The notes beneath the pieces are model-generated. The model saw only the letters and a program-made list of their open reading frames with translations, did no database searches and was not told where the DNA came from. Shown one piece after another: positions 54,733 through 64,000 of a stretch of DNA of 64,000 bases. Source of the DNA: Ignelater luminosus (Eukaryota; Arthropoda; Insecta; Coleoptera; Elateridae); contig VTPC01089958.1 in the NCBI GenBank assembly GCA_011009095.1, forward strand, positions 333,984-397,983, read 5' to 3'. How positions within the stretch are numbered: the first letter of the stretch is position 1; each line of letters begins with the position of its first letter. Both the position numbers and the translations under genes were made by a program.

Positions 54733-55484
54733 GTCCAATTGCGTTGTCTTGGTCGTCTTTATTTGCACAGCTCATAGTTAAAATAGCAGCATTTTCTGGA
54801 TTGTCAGATTCCTTGGTATTTAATAACAATAGAACGTCTTGCGGCAATTTTTTTTCTTTCGTCTTTGGTACACCTCTACAAGTGGATATTACAGGATCGG
54901 TTGACACTATGAGCATGTGCATCAGATCCCTTGTGGTATTCATTCTAAAATGTTTTTAAGAATGGTGCTCCCGGAATTTTTTATAATTTTTATTGCTGGC
55001 TTCCTGGACCTCTTCAGAGAGCATACCAATTGATAGGAGTAGGGACTTGATTACCTGTTTTATGAACGCTTGCTGGCATTTGATACTACCCATATTTTTC
55101 CACATTAATTCTGCAGTGGCCTTGGTAAATTTATTAAATTTGTCAGGATTTATTTCATGGCCAATGTAAAGGACGATCAAAATAATACAAAATCTTTTAA
55201 TCAGATTTTCGTCCACTCCTGTTATTTCGGAAGCCTTTTGGTGGTTTTCAAAAAACCGTCTTGCCACGTTTCCTGTATGGGACGTTCCCCCACTTTGCAC
55301 CACTTTATCCACTCTGATACCCACTTCTCTCCAAAGTCGATTCTGAATGTTCTTCTTCCTCGCTGCAAGTTGGTCTAGTTGCTCCTTAGTGGCACCACGA
55401 ATAGTTGGGTCATGGAGAACTAATTTGTAGGCGACACAAAGTATACATTCTAAACATTTGATCCAAGCATGCAAAATCTAAAAA
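54662..55484 (-). pseudogene. Transib transposase C-terminal half (RAG1-core relative)
   Basis: The minus strand reads ILHAWIKCLECILCVAYKL, then GGTSHTGNVARRFFENHQKA, SEITGVDENLIKRFCIIL, SIGMLSEEVQEASNKNYKKF and REHHS, an in-frame stop TAA (about 54956), and in the same frame MNTTRDLMHMLIVSTDPVIS. These are ordered signatures of Transib transposases, the group from which the RAG1 recombinase core derives. The LSEE-x-QEA-NK block carries the last catalytic Glu, and GN-ARRFF is the matching upstream block. The tail has a run of ten Asp coded by a TCA/GAT microsatellite (54703-54732). A typical acceptor (atctttttag) lies directly before the first codons at about 55485, so an upstream exon is possible; none was found. 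Only one stop breaks 270 residues. Confidence 0.8.
54703..54733 (+). repeat. (TCA)n microsatellite
   Basis: About ten uninterrupted TCA units, read as poly-Asp in the minus-strand Transib tail. Confidence 0.85.
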
Positions 55485-55489
55485 GATAA

Positions 55490-55868
55490 ATGAATGTGTA
55501 ACAATTATATATCAATTGTTTTTAATTATCTTTTTTCTTTATAGTTATAAAAAGTTCTTTTTGACGTATGTGCTTAGTTTAGTGCCTTATGTTATTCAGT
55601 AAAATTAATAAATAATCACATTTGTTGCACTCCAGTGCAGATGGTACTTATATCGTGAATAACTCACACGTTAGGGCATATAAAAAAATTTATTAAACCT
55701 CTACTCTGCTCTAGTTTCTTTTACCGCTCCAAAAAAAATATAAGTAATCGCGTAGTTTTAAGCATATTGATAGTTAATTAAAACATTAATTACTAAATGA
55801 CGCTAGACAACATTTAGAGTATGAGGGAGGGCGTCCCAAATTATATAGAATATTTTAAAATCAATTGG
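55490..55868. other. AT-rich DNA upstream of the Transib fragment
   Basis: Could be intron upstream of the Transib exon on the minus strand, or plain flanking DNA. No exon recognised. Confidence 0.35.
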
Positions 55869-56105
55869 TTATAAATACAAACACGTTAACAGATGCAGAA
55901 TTTTATGTGAACAAGAACATGTCGTTGCAGACAAAATTACTTTTCTGAGCAAATTCTTAGTTTTTAGATTCTGGCGACGTGACATTCGTGTGCCTCGACG
56001 GAACTTGGATTTATCAAAACGAAGTAGCATTCGTCGATAGGTACCCGAATCTGTTCTAAAGAGCAATCCAACCAAAATTAAAAGTGAAGAAAAAAGATTT
56101 ACCAT
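55869..56105 (-). CDS. Candidate small secreted basic peptide
   Basis: A 78-residue frame begins MVNLFSSLLILVGLLFRTDS, which looks like a signal peptide with a hydrophobic core of about ten residues. It continues with a strongly basic stretch (TYRRMLLRFDKSKFRRGTRM, then SRRQNLKTKNLLRKV) holding three RR pairs, and ends with CSCSHKILHLLTC. Dibasic sites and the leader would suit a peptide precursor, but no known peptide motif is visible, no TATA box or splice signal supports it, and it lies between two TE fragments. It may be chance. I do not recognise it. Confidence 0.25.
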   Translation of the reverse strand: MVNLFSSLLILVGLLFRTDSGTYRRMLLRFDKSKFRRGTRMSRRQNLKTKNLLRKVILSATTCSCSHKILHLLTCLYL

Positions 56106-56149
56106 TTTACATGCGGTATGTGTTTCTGACTTTTTAGAAAGATGCGACT

Positions 56150-56527
56150 TATTAGAAGATAACCGAGACTATAAATGGAAAAATCTTCAAAAATTGGGTG
56201 ATTAATCAACTAATTCCTGCATTAGCTAAATTCCAAAAGAAATGTGTGGTTATTATAGATACTCGTAACGCGCCTCACCATTCGTTTGAAATAAATATAC
56301 CATCCACGTTTTCTTCAAAAATGGGTGAAATGCGGGAGCGGTTAATTAACCACAATGTCAGAATTGAGGGTAAAATTTCAACGGAGTTATGGGAATTAAT
56401 AGAACCATTTCGGACTGACAAACGCAAACAGTACGTAATTAACAATATTTCTGAAAGAACATGGTCACGAGGTTCTTACTATACCATTGTCAATATAACC
56501 CAATTAAATGGCATAGGGGTACTGTAA
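56150..56527 (+). pseudogene. DDE transposase fragment (Tc1-like group)
   Basis: The plus frame reads NWVINQLIPALAKFQKKCVV, then IIDTRNAPHHSFEINIPSTF, SSKMGEMRERLINHNVRIEG and WELIEPFRTDKRKQYV. The pattern 'W-LIP-L...vvIDNAPYH...P...SKK-M--WL--HNI' belongs to a Tc1/IS630-type transposase family common in insects. The catalytic block is altered by an inserted residue pair (DTRNAPHH for DNAPYH). The third Asp/Glu block is lost. Dead fragment. Confidence 0.7.
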
Positions 56528-57288
56528 GTCTTATTAGAACAAGCATATAAGTTCTCGGCCTGCATTTAAGGATAACGTAAACAACTTTAGGCTTGAGTCT
56601 CTCTCAAAATGTATTCCAGGCGTGTCAAAATTTTTGTAAGAACAAGGTTTTACCTTTATTTAAAGTTTTTTCCGTATGAAATGTGACTGAATGACAGAGT
56701 CAAAACAGGAAAGGAAGGGAGCATTTTATTTTTCCCTTTTGTATTCGATTTTACTTCCCAAATCCTTCCATGCGGTTTTGCTTCACTAAGTTTTTTTAAT
56801 TATTAATTATATTGGCCTTTTCTAAATGTTATATTTACCATTAAATCTTCAATTTTGATACATTTTGCATTAAGGATATGCAGTCTTACACAAGAGATCA
56901 CATTTTGTTATTAATCTGAATAAGTCACGTAAACCAACAGATGACTTTTTAAAAGTGACCAATCCATCCTCTCATCAACTCTAGAAATTTCAATAAAATT
57001 TTGTTCGTACCTAACTTGTGTATTTGGTGCTCAGAAGCGCTTTGTTGTGGTCAGAAGCTGACCCACAATAAAACTATTTTTGACTTTGCAATTCCATAAC
57101 AGACTATGACTTTACATTCTGTAATATAAATTTCATTAAGATATGTCAGTACTTTTTTTGCTGATTTTATATTTATAACGAACACGGACCTTTCCAGACA
57201 TGATATCAGCTTCTTGGAAAATCCTAGAAGGGCGTGAAAATAGACGAGAGCCAAGTGTGTTCCAATTAGACCATGTTAAGTAATCGTA
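56528..57288. other. Upstream flank of the clip protease
   Basis: AT-rich. The missing N-terminal exon(s) of the clip protease (signal peptide and first three clip cysteines) should lie here or further upstream, but I could not find them. Confidence 0.4.
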
Positions 57289-57294
57289 GAAGCA

Positions 57295-58478
57295 ATGCAA
57301 ACACAAAATGAAACTGCTAGAGAATTCGCACAAGACTCGCAGTGTGGTCATGACGGAACTCCACTTGTATGTTGTGGAACCTTGGATTATCCTAACACTG
57401 ATGCAGACTATTTAATTAGTATATTTGGCATAGATACCGAAGTAAGTGGAGCAAAACCTCTCGAAATCAAGAAAGATGGCAAAACTTTGATAGATCTTAA
57501 TAGTGAAGAACTACCGGATAGATCGGCGTGCGGTATTCAGTCAGATGAAGACAGGATATATGGAGGTAGTATTACATCACCTGACGAGTTCCCATGGATG
57601 GTAGTTTTAGAATTTAAAAACGTAATAACAGGTCAAGATGAAATGATTCGATGTGGTGGTTCGATTATAAGCAAGAGATTTGTCTTGGCCGCAGCGCATT
57701 GTATAATCAATAATGACTTTGAAGTGTAAATCCGCAAAATGCATCTAGGTATATATAATTTATTTATTTTGAATGTTCTAGAACTAAAGTACGTTTAGGA
57801 GAATGGAAGCTTAGCTCAGATCCTGATTGTGAATACTGCGAACCAGTACAAAAAGTACGAATAGCAAAAATATTTCCTCATCCTTTTTACGATTCGAAAA
57901 CTAAAAATAATAATATCGCTTTGCTTCTGTTGGAGAAAGGAATAACATTTACTAGTAAGTTTCGTTATTCGTTTTAAAATAATAATAGAAATTCCTTTTC
58001 TTTAGAGGAAATTCGTCCTATTTGCTTACCGCCAGAGAATTTACCAGCACCAGAAGAAGGTGCAAAATTGACTGTTGCCGGTTGGGATTAACCGAGAATG
58101 GTAAAAAAAATATGACATAAACAAAGAAATAGATTTGAATAAAGATCACCTTGCAGAGACCGTGTCCGATGTAAAGCTTAAAGTGGATGTACCAGTAATT
58201 TCAAACGCCATATGCAAGGACAAATTAGGCGATCTGAAGATTCAAGTAGATCAAGTGTGTCTGGAGGTGTGCAAGGAAAAGGTGCGTGTCAAGGTGATTC
58301 TGGTGGACCGCTTATAGGGTCATACCGTAATAAAGTAGAGGGTCGGACGCAATGGTATCAAGAGGGAATCGTATCTCATGGTTCAAGATGTGGTCTCCAA
58401 GGTTATCCTGGAATTTATACGAGAATTACTGGATACGTTAATTGGATTATACGTGTAATAGAACCTGAAGAAAACTGA
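57295..58478 (+). pseudogene. Clip-domain serine protease, catalytic Asp lost and two frameshifts
   Basis: Exon 1 (to 57725) ends the clip domain (SQCGHDGTPLVCC), then a linker, the disulphide Cys and activation site (SACGIQSDEDR|IYGG), and RCGGSIISKRFVLAAAHC with the catalytic His. Intron 57726-57781. Exon 2 (57782-57954) gives TKVRLGEWKL and KNNNIALLLL: the position of the catalytic Asp (usually NDIAL) is Asn. Intron 57955-58005. Exon 3 (58006-58100) gives KEIRPICLPPENLPAPEEGA and VAGW, where a G is missing from a run of G. Intron 58101-58144. Exon 4 (58145-58478) gives [20 protein letters not shown], a second one-base loss after QVDQVC, then [13 protein letters not shown] with the catalytic Ser. 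Position 189 is Gly, not the trypsin Asp. Family role: secreted protease cascades of insect immunity or development. The N-terminal clip half and signal peptide are not in view. Pseudogene, or a protease homologue with assembly errors. Confidence 0.8.
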
Positions 58479-58579
58479 CCGTACATAATACTATGCCTGA
58501 ATTTGTAACAAAAACAAACCTTGGAACTGTATACAGGTAATTTTACAAGCTCAAGTTTTCCAAGAAATGTATTAATGTC

Positions 58580-58585
58580 AATAAA
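58580..58585 (+). terminator. Poly(A) signal of the clip protease
   Basis: AATAAA about 100 bp after the stop at 58476-58478, followed by a T-rich stretch. Confidence 0.55.
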
Positions 58586-58599
58586 AATTTTGATTAAAG

Positions 58600-60161
58600 A
58601 ACTTTTATTTTATTTTTAAGCACCTGATTAAAGGTTATGTTTAATTTGTAACGCCTAAAACATATGCAGTATTATTAAACTTTACGTAACTAGTTAAATA
58701 TTTCTATTTGAATAGAGAAATTTGAACTAATTTGAAAACTTTGAAGTTTAATTTAATTTTCTGCAATTTTACAAGTCCTTCTCAAATAAGCTTTGTTTGG
58801 GCAAACCAATTTATTAAAAAAATTTACAAATTTGCTATTTTTAAAGTAAATAACATTAGTACAAGCCAAACAATTCACGACCACAAGTCTTATCTAGCTG
58901 CACAAACTTGAAATAATAATAAATTATAATAAAAATAGCTCTATCGAGAATGTGTCAGCAATTATGATTACTTTTGTCTTAATTTCTCTTAGGTGCCCAT
59001 TGCAGTAAGTTTAGATTCTGTCCGACAGTATAAAGAAGAAATTGTGAAATTGCAACACAATAAAATCAATCATTACTCATTACAAAGTTTTAATTATTGC
59101 TGTCTTTATAACAATAAGTAAATCTGCTCATTGGGACGATAACTCAAAAAATTAATTTATAACTTATGCATAAGACAGATCTTTGACTAACTTTAGATCT
59201 TCTTGACTGTTTTTTTTTATACTGTGTTTAACTTGATGTAAATCATGTATGTAGAAGTCTGATTCAACTTACTGATTAATAAAATACATCAGATCGATTT
59301 CTTCACCTTTTAACTTGAGAATACTTAAGTTTATTATTAATTATTTATCTAAATTTCTAAGAACTGATTAAAAGCAAGTTCAGATTTGTACAGACAATTT
59401 TTAGGTAACAGAATAATAAAAAATTAGAATTAAAACAAAACACGATTTAACCAACATCATGGCTTACCCTAAATTTACAGCAGTTTTTCTACTAGCTTTT
59501 TATCACCCAAAATAACTTTTAATTAAACTATAAGTTGTTAACTATTGCTGCTGTAAATTATGAATCTTTTTCTGTAATGTTGGGAAAAACGTTACACAAA
59601 ACTCGCCAGAAGGCGCCTTTCCATCCTCGTATGAAGTATGTCGATTTCCACGCTCGTTGCGTAAATAAATATTTTCAGTTAAATAACTATCAGGTAGCAA
59701 ATCTGATTTTTGTCATGTTAAACATACAGAGCCAATTTCTGCTCTCCCTTCGCCAACTATTGAATGAAATTTCATTAACGATTGTTCTCTGACGTGTTTA
59801 AGTAGGGCATTAAAGGTATATTCCGTATGTTCACTGTTCTAGCTTTGGTCGCGAGAAATAATATATTGAAATAATAAATAAATTTATTTGAATTATTAAA
59901 GACTCTACTTTTCTCAAAAGTACCTTTTTGTACCAGTCTTTGATAACAGTGTTGCTATGTCGAATACAGTTTTTCCAAATATCCAAAGTTATTTGCTGTA
60001 AACTTAGAACATATCCAAGTCTCATCCAAAAAAATTACTTACCGAGGAAAAGGAGACTCGGCATTTTATTTATATTTTCTTAAAAATGCAGATCTCATCA
60101 CTGCCAGAGCTGGTTTTTCAATTAAATACCTTCTATTGTTATCATTTTTATATTTGAATCC
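58600..60161. other. AT-rich intergenic DNA
   Basis: No supported gene. At 59460-59515 a frame of 18 codons starts MAYPKFTAVFLLAFYHPK and ends, leader-like but too short and without a donor site. The plus frame 59535-59792 has no family signature. Confidence 0.4.
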
Positions 60162-60298
60162 TGTTACGTTTCTACTTAACGTAAACGTTAACAGGGTCGG
60201 ATGACTCCCATAATTAAAGAACATCTAGAAGCTTTTTTTAAAAAACATTTATTATTCAACTTCATCGCATTACATCTGTCTATACATTGTTGCCAACA
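60162..60298 (-). repeat. Candidate 137-bp 3' LTR of the Ty3/gypsy element
   Basis: On the minus strand a purine run (gagaaaagaga) is followed by TGTTGGCAACAATG starting at 60298. The block ends AACGTAACA at 60162, so it has the TG...CA ends of an LTR. It contains AATAAA. It follows the end of the pol reading frame directly. A length of 137 bp is short but fits mag-type elements, which have very short LTRs. The 5' LTR is outside the window, so it cannot be confirmed. Confidence 0.45.
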
Positions 60299-63200
60299 TC
60301 TCTTTTCTCAACGTCTGCAATGTATAGGTCATTTCAAATCCATGTTCCATACACCACATTCCTTCCCCCTTCACTTACGACATAATCTTTAAACCTGGTA
60401 GGAGGGTTCCGACTCCTATTTGGCCGGATTGATTTAGCTGTTTCGTTAACATTAAAATCACTCTCGTCTTGTGTCATTTCTGGGTTACATCGGTTCACAT
60501 TACAGTTTAAATCAGAAATGTCACTAACTCTTTCCATCGAAATACTCCTACTCATGTTTATTACAGATTGAGAATCTTCATTCTCTGATTCTACATCTAC
60601 CTCCGCTGTATTCGCTGTTACCAAAGTATTTCTGATCTGATTCACATGTCTTTTACTTAGCCTTTTATTTTGCAATCGGATCAGATACACTTGGTGACTT
60701 AAATACTTAATTATCTTAGCTAGGACCCATTTAGGACCTGTGTTACTAAAATTCTTAACCATAACGACTTCGTTTCTGCAGAATCTAACCTGGCTCTTCC
60801 CCCAAACTGAACTGTTTGTTTCATCTGTTTAACATGAAGTTTGGACGTACTAAATCTAGTCTATTTCGTATTGTTCTACCTAATAATAATTTACTTGGGG
60901 TTTCATTGGTCGTACAATGATTCGTAATCCTATATTGACATAAGAATCTAGAAAGAAGCATTTCTATATCTTCATTTCTAGTCACCTTGTTACAAGTTTT
61001 TTTCAGAAATTGCTTTATTGTCTTAACTGTATTTTCAGCCTGTTCATTTGTCTGAGGATGATAAGGTGCTCCCCGCAAATGATTAATACCATTACAATTT
61101 ACAAATTTCTGAAATTCTTGTGATGTAAGAGCTGTCGCATTATCGGATACTAATTGTCGTGGCAAACCGAACCTTGCAAATGTTTCTCTCAATTTTTGAA
61201 TAGCAGTTCCAGAATCAGTGCTTTTCACTAAAAAACATTCAGACCATTTACTGTAAGCATCCACTGTGACAAAAAATAGTTTGCCTTGAAATGGTCCCGA
61301 GTGATCAATGTGTATACGTGACCAGGGTTCTTTAGGCCAAGGCCAAGGATTTAAAATTGCTTTGGCAGAATCGTTTTTAACTTCTTAGCTTTGACTACCC
61401 TTTCAATGTCTTGATTTCATGTGGGCCACCAAACATATGATCGGACTAACATTTTCATTTTTACCACACCCATGTGTGATGAATGTAATTCATCTAAAAT
61501 ATATTTTTGAGCTTTAGTTGGTATGATAATCCTGTGTGCCCACATTAGAATATTTTGTTCTATCATTATTTCATCTTTCCTTAACCAAAACACTTTATAT
61601 TGTTCATCTACTAGATTAGGCCACCATAGTTTTACATAACTTAAAATTTTGGAATACAGACTGTTTCTTTTGCAATGTATTTGCTGCTTATAGTTATGTC
61701 ACTAGTATCTTCAACAAGATTCAGAAATGTGGATTTGTCATTTTCCAGTGGAATATCAGTTATGGCAGAACTTCGACTTAAAAAATCAGCTTTATTATTT
61801 TCAGATTTAACATCTTCAATGTCATATTGGTACGCTGATAAAATTACTGCCCAACGCTGCATTCTGTTGGCTGCCATAAGTGGTATTCCCTTTTTTGAAC
61901 CTAAAATTGCCAACAGTGGTCGATGGTCTGTTCTTAAGGTGAACTTTCTACCAATTAAAAATTGATGTAATTTCTTACAAACCCAAACTTCTTTTTCAAC
62001 TTGACTATATGCTAATTCATGACTTGCCAATTTCGTAGAACAATAAAATACTGGGTTTTCACCTTCCGCCATTGTTTGAGTGAGTATTCCTCCCAAAGAA
62101 TGAAAAGAAGCATCCACTGTTAAATTTAATGATTTACTGGCATCATAATGTACCAAGATTGGAGCTGAACTTAACTTCTCTTTTATTTTATTGAATGCTT
62201 GTTGACATTCTTTTGACCAATCAAATTTCTTATTCTTCCTAACTAAATTATAAATAGGATTTAAGATTTCTGAAAACCCTTCTACAAATTTACCAAAAAA
62301 ATGTACATAATCCCAAGAAAGACTGAACTTCTTTTATATTTTTAGGAGGTTCACATTTCTTTATAGCTTCTATTTTGTCTGGTGCAGTTCGGATACCCTT
62401 GCGATCAATGATATGACCTAAATAATTCACTTGTGGTTGCATAAAAGAACATTTTTCAATTTTTACAGTAAGACCACATTCAATTAACCTTTCAGAAACT
62501 GTTTTTAAACGTTCTAAATGCCCAGCATCCGAAGAACCAGTCGCTAGTATGTCATCAAGGAAACAACATACTCCTTCAATTCCCTGTAAAACTTTCTCCA
62601 TTTCTTTTTGAAAATAACTTGGAGCAGAATTTACCCCAAATGCTAATCGGTTGTATTTAAAAATACCTTTGTGGGTTGAAATGCATAACATCTTACTAGA
62701 TGGATCATCTAGTGCAATCTGGGTGTATGCACTTGATAAATCAATTTTACTAAATTTTTCTCCGCCCCGAAGAGATGCCATTAACTCATCAATTCGAGGT
62801 AGGAGATGTTTAGGAATTTCTAAATGTGGGTTTCTCGTTACTTTAAGATCGCCGCAAATTCGAACTGTACCATCTTGTTTTAACACTGGGACTATTGGTG
62901 TTCCCCATGGGGAATAGTCAACAGGTGTTAATACTCCCTCTTTTACTAATCTATCCAGTTCCTTCTCCACTTTCTCTTTAAGGGCAAATGGAACTGCTCT
63001 AGGTTTAAAAAATGTTGGTGTTGCCCCTGGCTTTAATCTTAAGGAAACCTTTCCTTTCGTAAATGTATCTAATCTGTCAGTAAATACCTTGGGGTACCGA
63101 TCAGTTAATGCTTTAACTTTTACACTATTGGTGTCAGAGTTTAACATGTTTAATGCATGCAATTCCAATTCTAATTCCTTTAACCATGCTCGACCAACTA

Positions 63201-64000
63201 AAGGTCTTACGAAAGAGCCTGTATCAACTTCAAATTCAAAAAAATATCATTAATTTCTAAATTTACTATAGACGGTTTGACTTTGTCACCATTACAATTT
63301 ATAGTGTACAAAGTTTCAAATTCTTCAGCTATATAATGCTGACTACCAATAACCTTAGTGTTACTACTTCCACTTTTACATACACTAGCAATGTGACCTT
63401 TTTTCTTACATTTCAGGCATGACTTATTTCTAAAGTAACAACTTTTGGCAAGATGATTATTCTTACCACACACAAAGCACTTGAACGAACATACACCTTC
63501 ATTTGCACCATTTTTCGTTTTTGCTTTTTCCGAAATTTTCTTTATTTCCTCGCTGGCTTCTCTCTTCACCAGTAGTGATTCTACATTGTTAGCCTTCAAT
63601 TTAAATTCGCGAAGATTTTCCTTATTTTGTGCTATTATCAATCGTTAAGGATTTTGCATCCTCCTCAAAAAGTCGATCTCTAATCAGGCCACTGCCAATT
63701 CCCAATATGAATGTGTCCCTGATAATTGTGGTTAGTAACCACACTCAGCTGCTAAGCTTCTAACTCGAGCCATCCATTTACTCACATTCTCGTCCTCTCT
63801 TTTACTAGCATTAAACAACTCGTACCGTGCTGCAAAATATGACTGTGTTATGCCGAAATGTTTGTTGAAAATTTCAACTAATTGGTCAAAGGTTTTGCCC
63901 TGCGGTTTATTCGGTGAACACAAATCTCGTACCAATTTGTATGAGGCATCTGTTAATTGACTCAGGAGAGTCGCTTTCTTCTTCCCTGCATCGGTAATAT
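60299..64000 (-). mobile_element. Ty3/gypsy LTR retrotransposon, mag-like, gag-pol with breaks, truncated by window edge
   Basis: In minus-strand order: gag capsid piece 63935-63732 (FGITQSYFAARYELF); nucleocapsid 63641-63207 with two zinc knuckles of the C-x2-C-x4-H-x4-C type (FVCGKNNHLAKSC, CLKCKKKGHIASVC); reverse transcriptase 63168-62290 with FSKIDLSSAYTQIALDD, LAFGVNSAP and the active site FLDD; RNase H 62156-61641 with TVDASFHSLGG, YSQVEKEVW and TDHRPLL; integrase core 61264-60821 with VSDNATALTS, PYHPQTNEQAE; and a C-terminal tail 60762-60334 with KWVLAKIIKYLSHQVYLIRL. The protease region is not clear. Frame breaks occur at a T run near 62305, between RNase H and integrase, and near 60800. 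RT style and gag knuckles suggest the mag lineage. Confidence 0.85.

Noticed and set aside
56198..56527. Possible host gene of 109 residues
   Set aside because: The motif order matches the end of a Tc1-type DDE transposase, so it is a TE fragment.
59460..59515. Short signal-peptide-like frame MAYPKFTAVFLLAF
   Set aside because: It ends after 18 codons and has no GT donor before the stop, so it cannot be extended into a gene with the sequence at hand.

Overview
The window looks like nuclear DNA of an insect, most likely a beetle. It is AT-rich, has spliceosomal introns and cyclic-nucleotide signalling and clip-protease genes of insect type, and is packed with decayed arthropod transposable elements (TEs). 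The species call is inference from style and family content, not a match. Three host genes can be supported. (1) A two-exon gene for a secreted six-cysteine defensin-like peptide lies on the minus strand at 13471-13759, with its own TATA box and poly(A) signal. (2) The 3' part of a dual-specificity cyclic nucleotide phosphodiesterase of the PDE11 type lies on the plus strand: one large exon with GAF-B and the start of the catalytic domain from 25992, then a roughly 19 kb intron, then two last exons at 47156-47314 and 47463-47978. (3) A clip-domain serine protease (plus, about 57295-58478) has lost the catalytic Asp and carries two frameshifts.

Layout. 1-1620: pogo/Tigger-type transposase remnant (minus). 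2830-5600: LINE with ORF1, endonuclease and RT pieces (minus). 6380-7560: LINE tail and internally deleted mariner. 10281-11284: YqaJ-type nuclease remnant with an intron. 12293-12360: 68-bp mini-MITE. 13.3-13.85 kb: defensin-like gene. 14.3-15.95 kb: ten-unit satellite of about 174 bp. 16.0-19.9 kb: nested fragments (Ty3/gypsy RT, Tc1-like pieces, a hairpin-bearing 60-bp minisatellite, a 'QNKN' TE protein) followed by one stray satellite unit. 20.6-21.25 kb: truncated mariner-like element. 22.2-24.9 kb: large TE-type ORF split by a 543-bp mariner derivative with perfect inverted repeats and TA duplications. 26-48 kb: PDE11, whose long intron holds a GC-rich repeat zone, a tRNA-like SINE, a mariner, an R1-type LINE, an inverted repeat pair and a jockey-type LINE. 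49.2-50.9 kb: second 'QNRN' TE protein. 54-55.5 kb: hairpins and a RAG1-like Transib transposase C-terminus. 56.2-56.5 kb: DDE fragment. 57.3-58.6 kb: clip protease. 60.16-64.0 kb: Ty3/gypsy retrotransposon of mag-like type with a short candidate LTR, running off the right edge.

Assembly quality matters here. A 10-N gap (27742-27751) is flanked by an apparently identical 1113-bp overlap, and the PDE11 GAF exon carries a 364-bp direct duplication that breaks its frame; removing it restores the frame. Both look like unresolved contig joins rather than biology. Several one-base frameshifts in homopolymers may have the same source. The host genes do not form an obvious common pathway, although the defensin-like peptide and the clip protease both belong to families used in insect humoral immunity.
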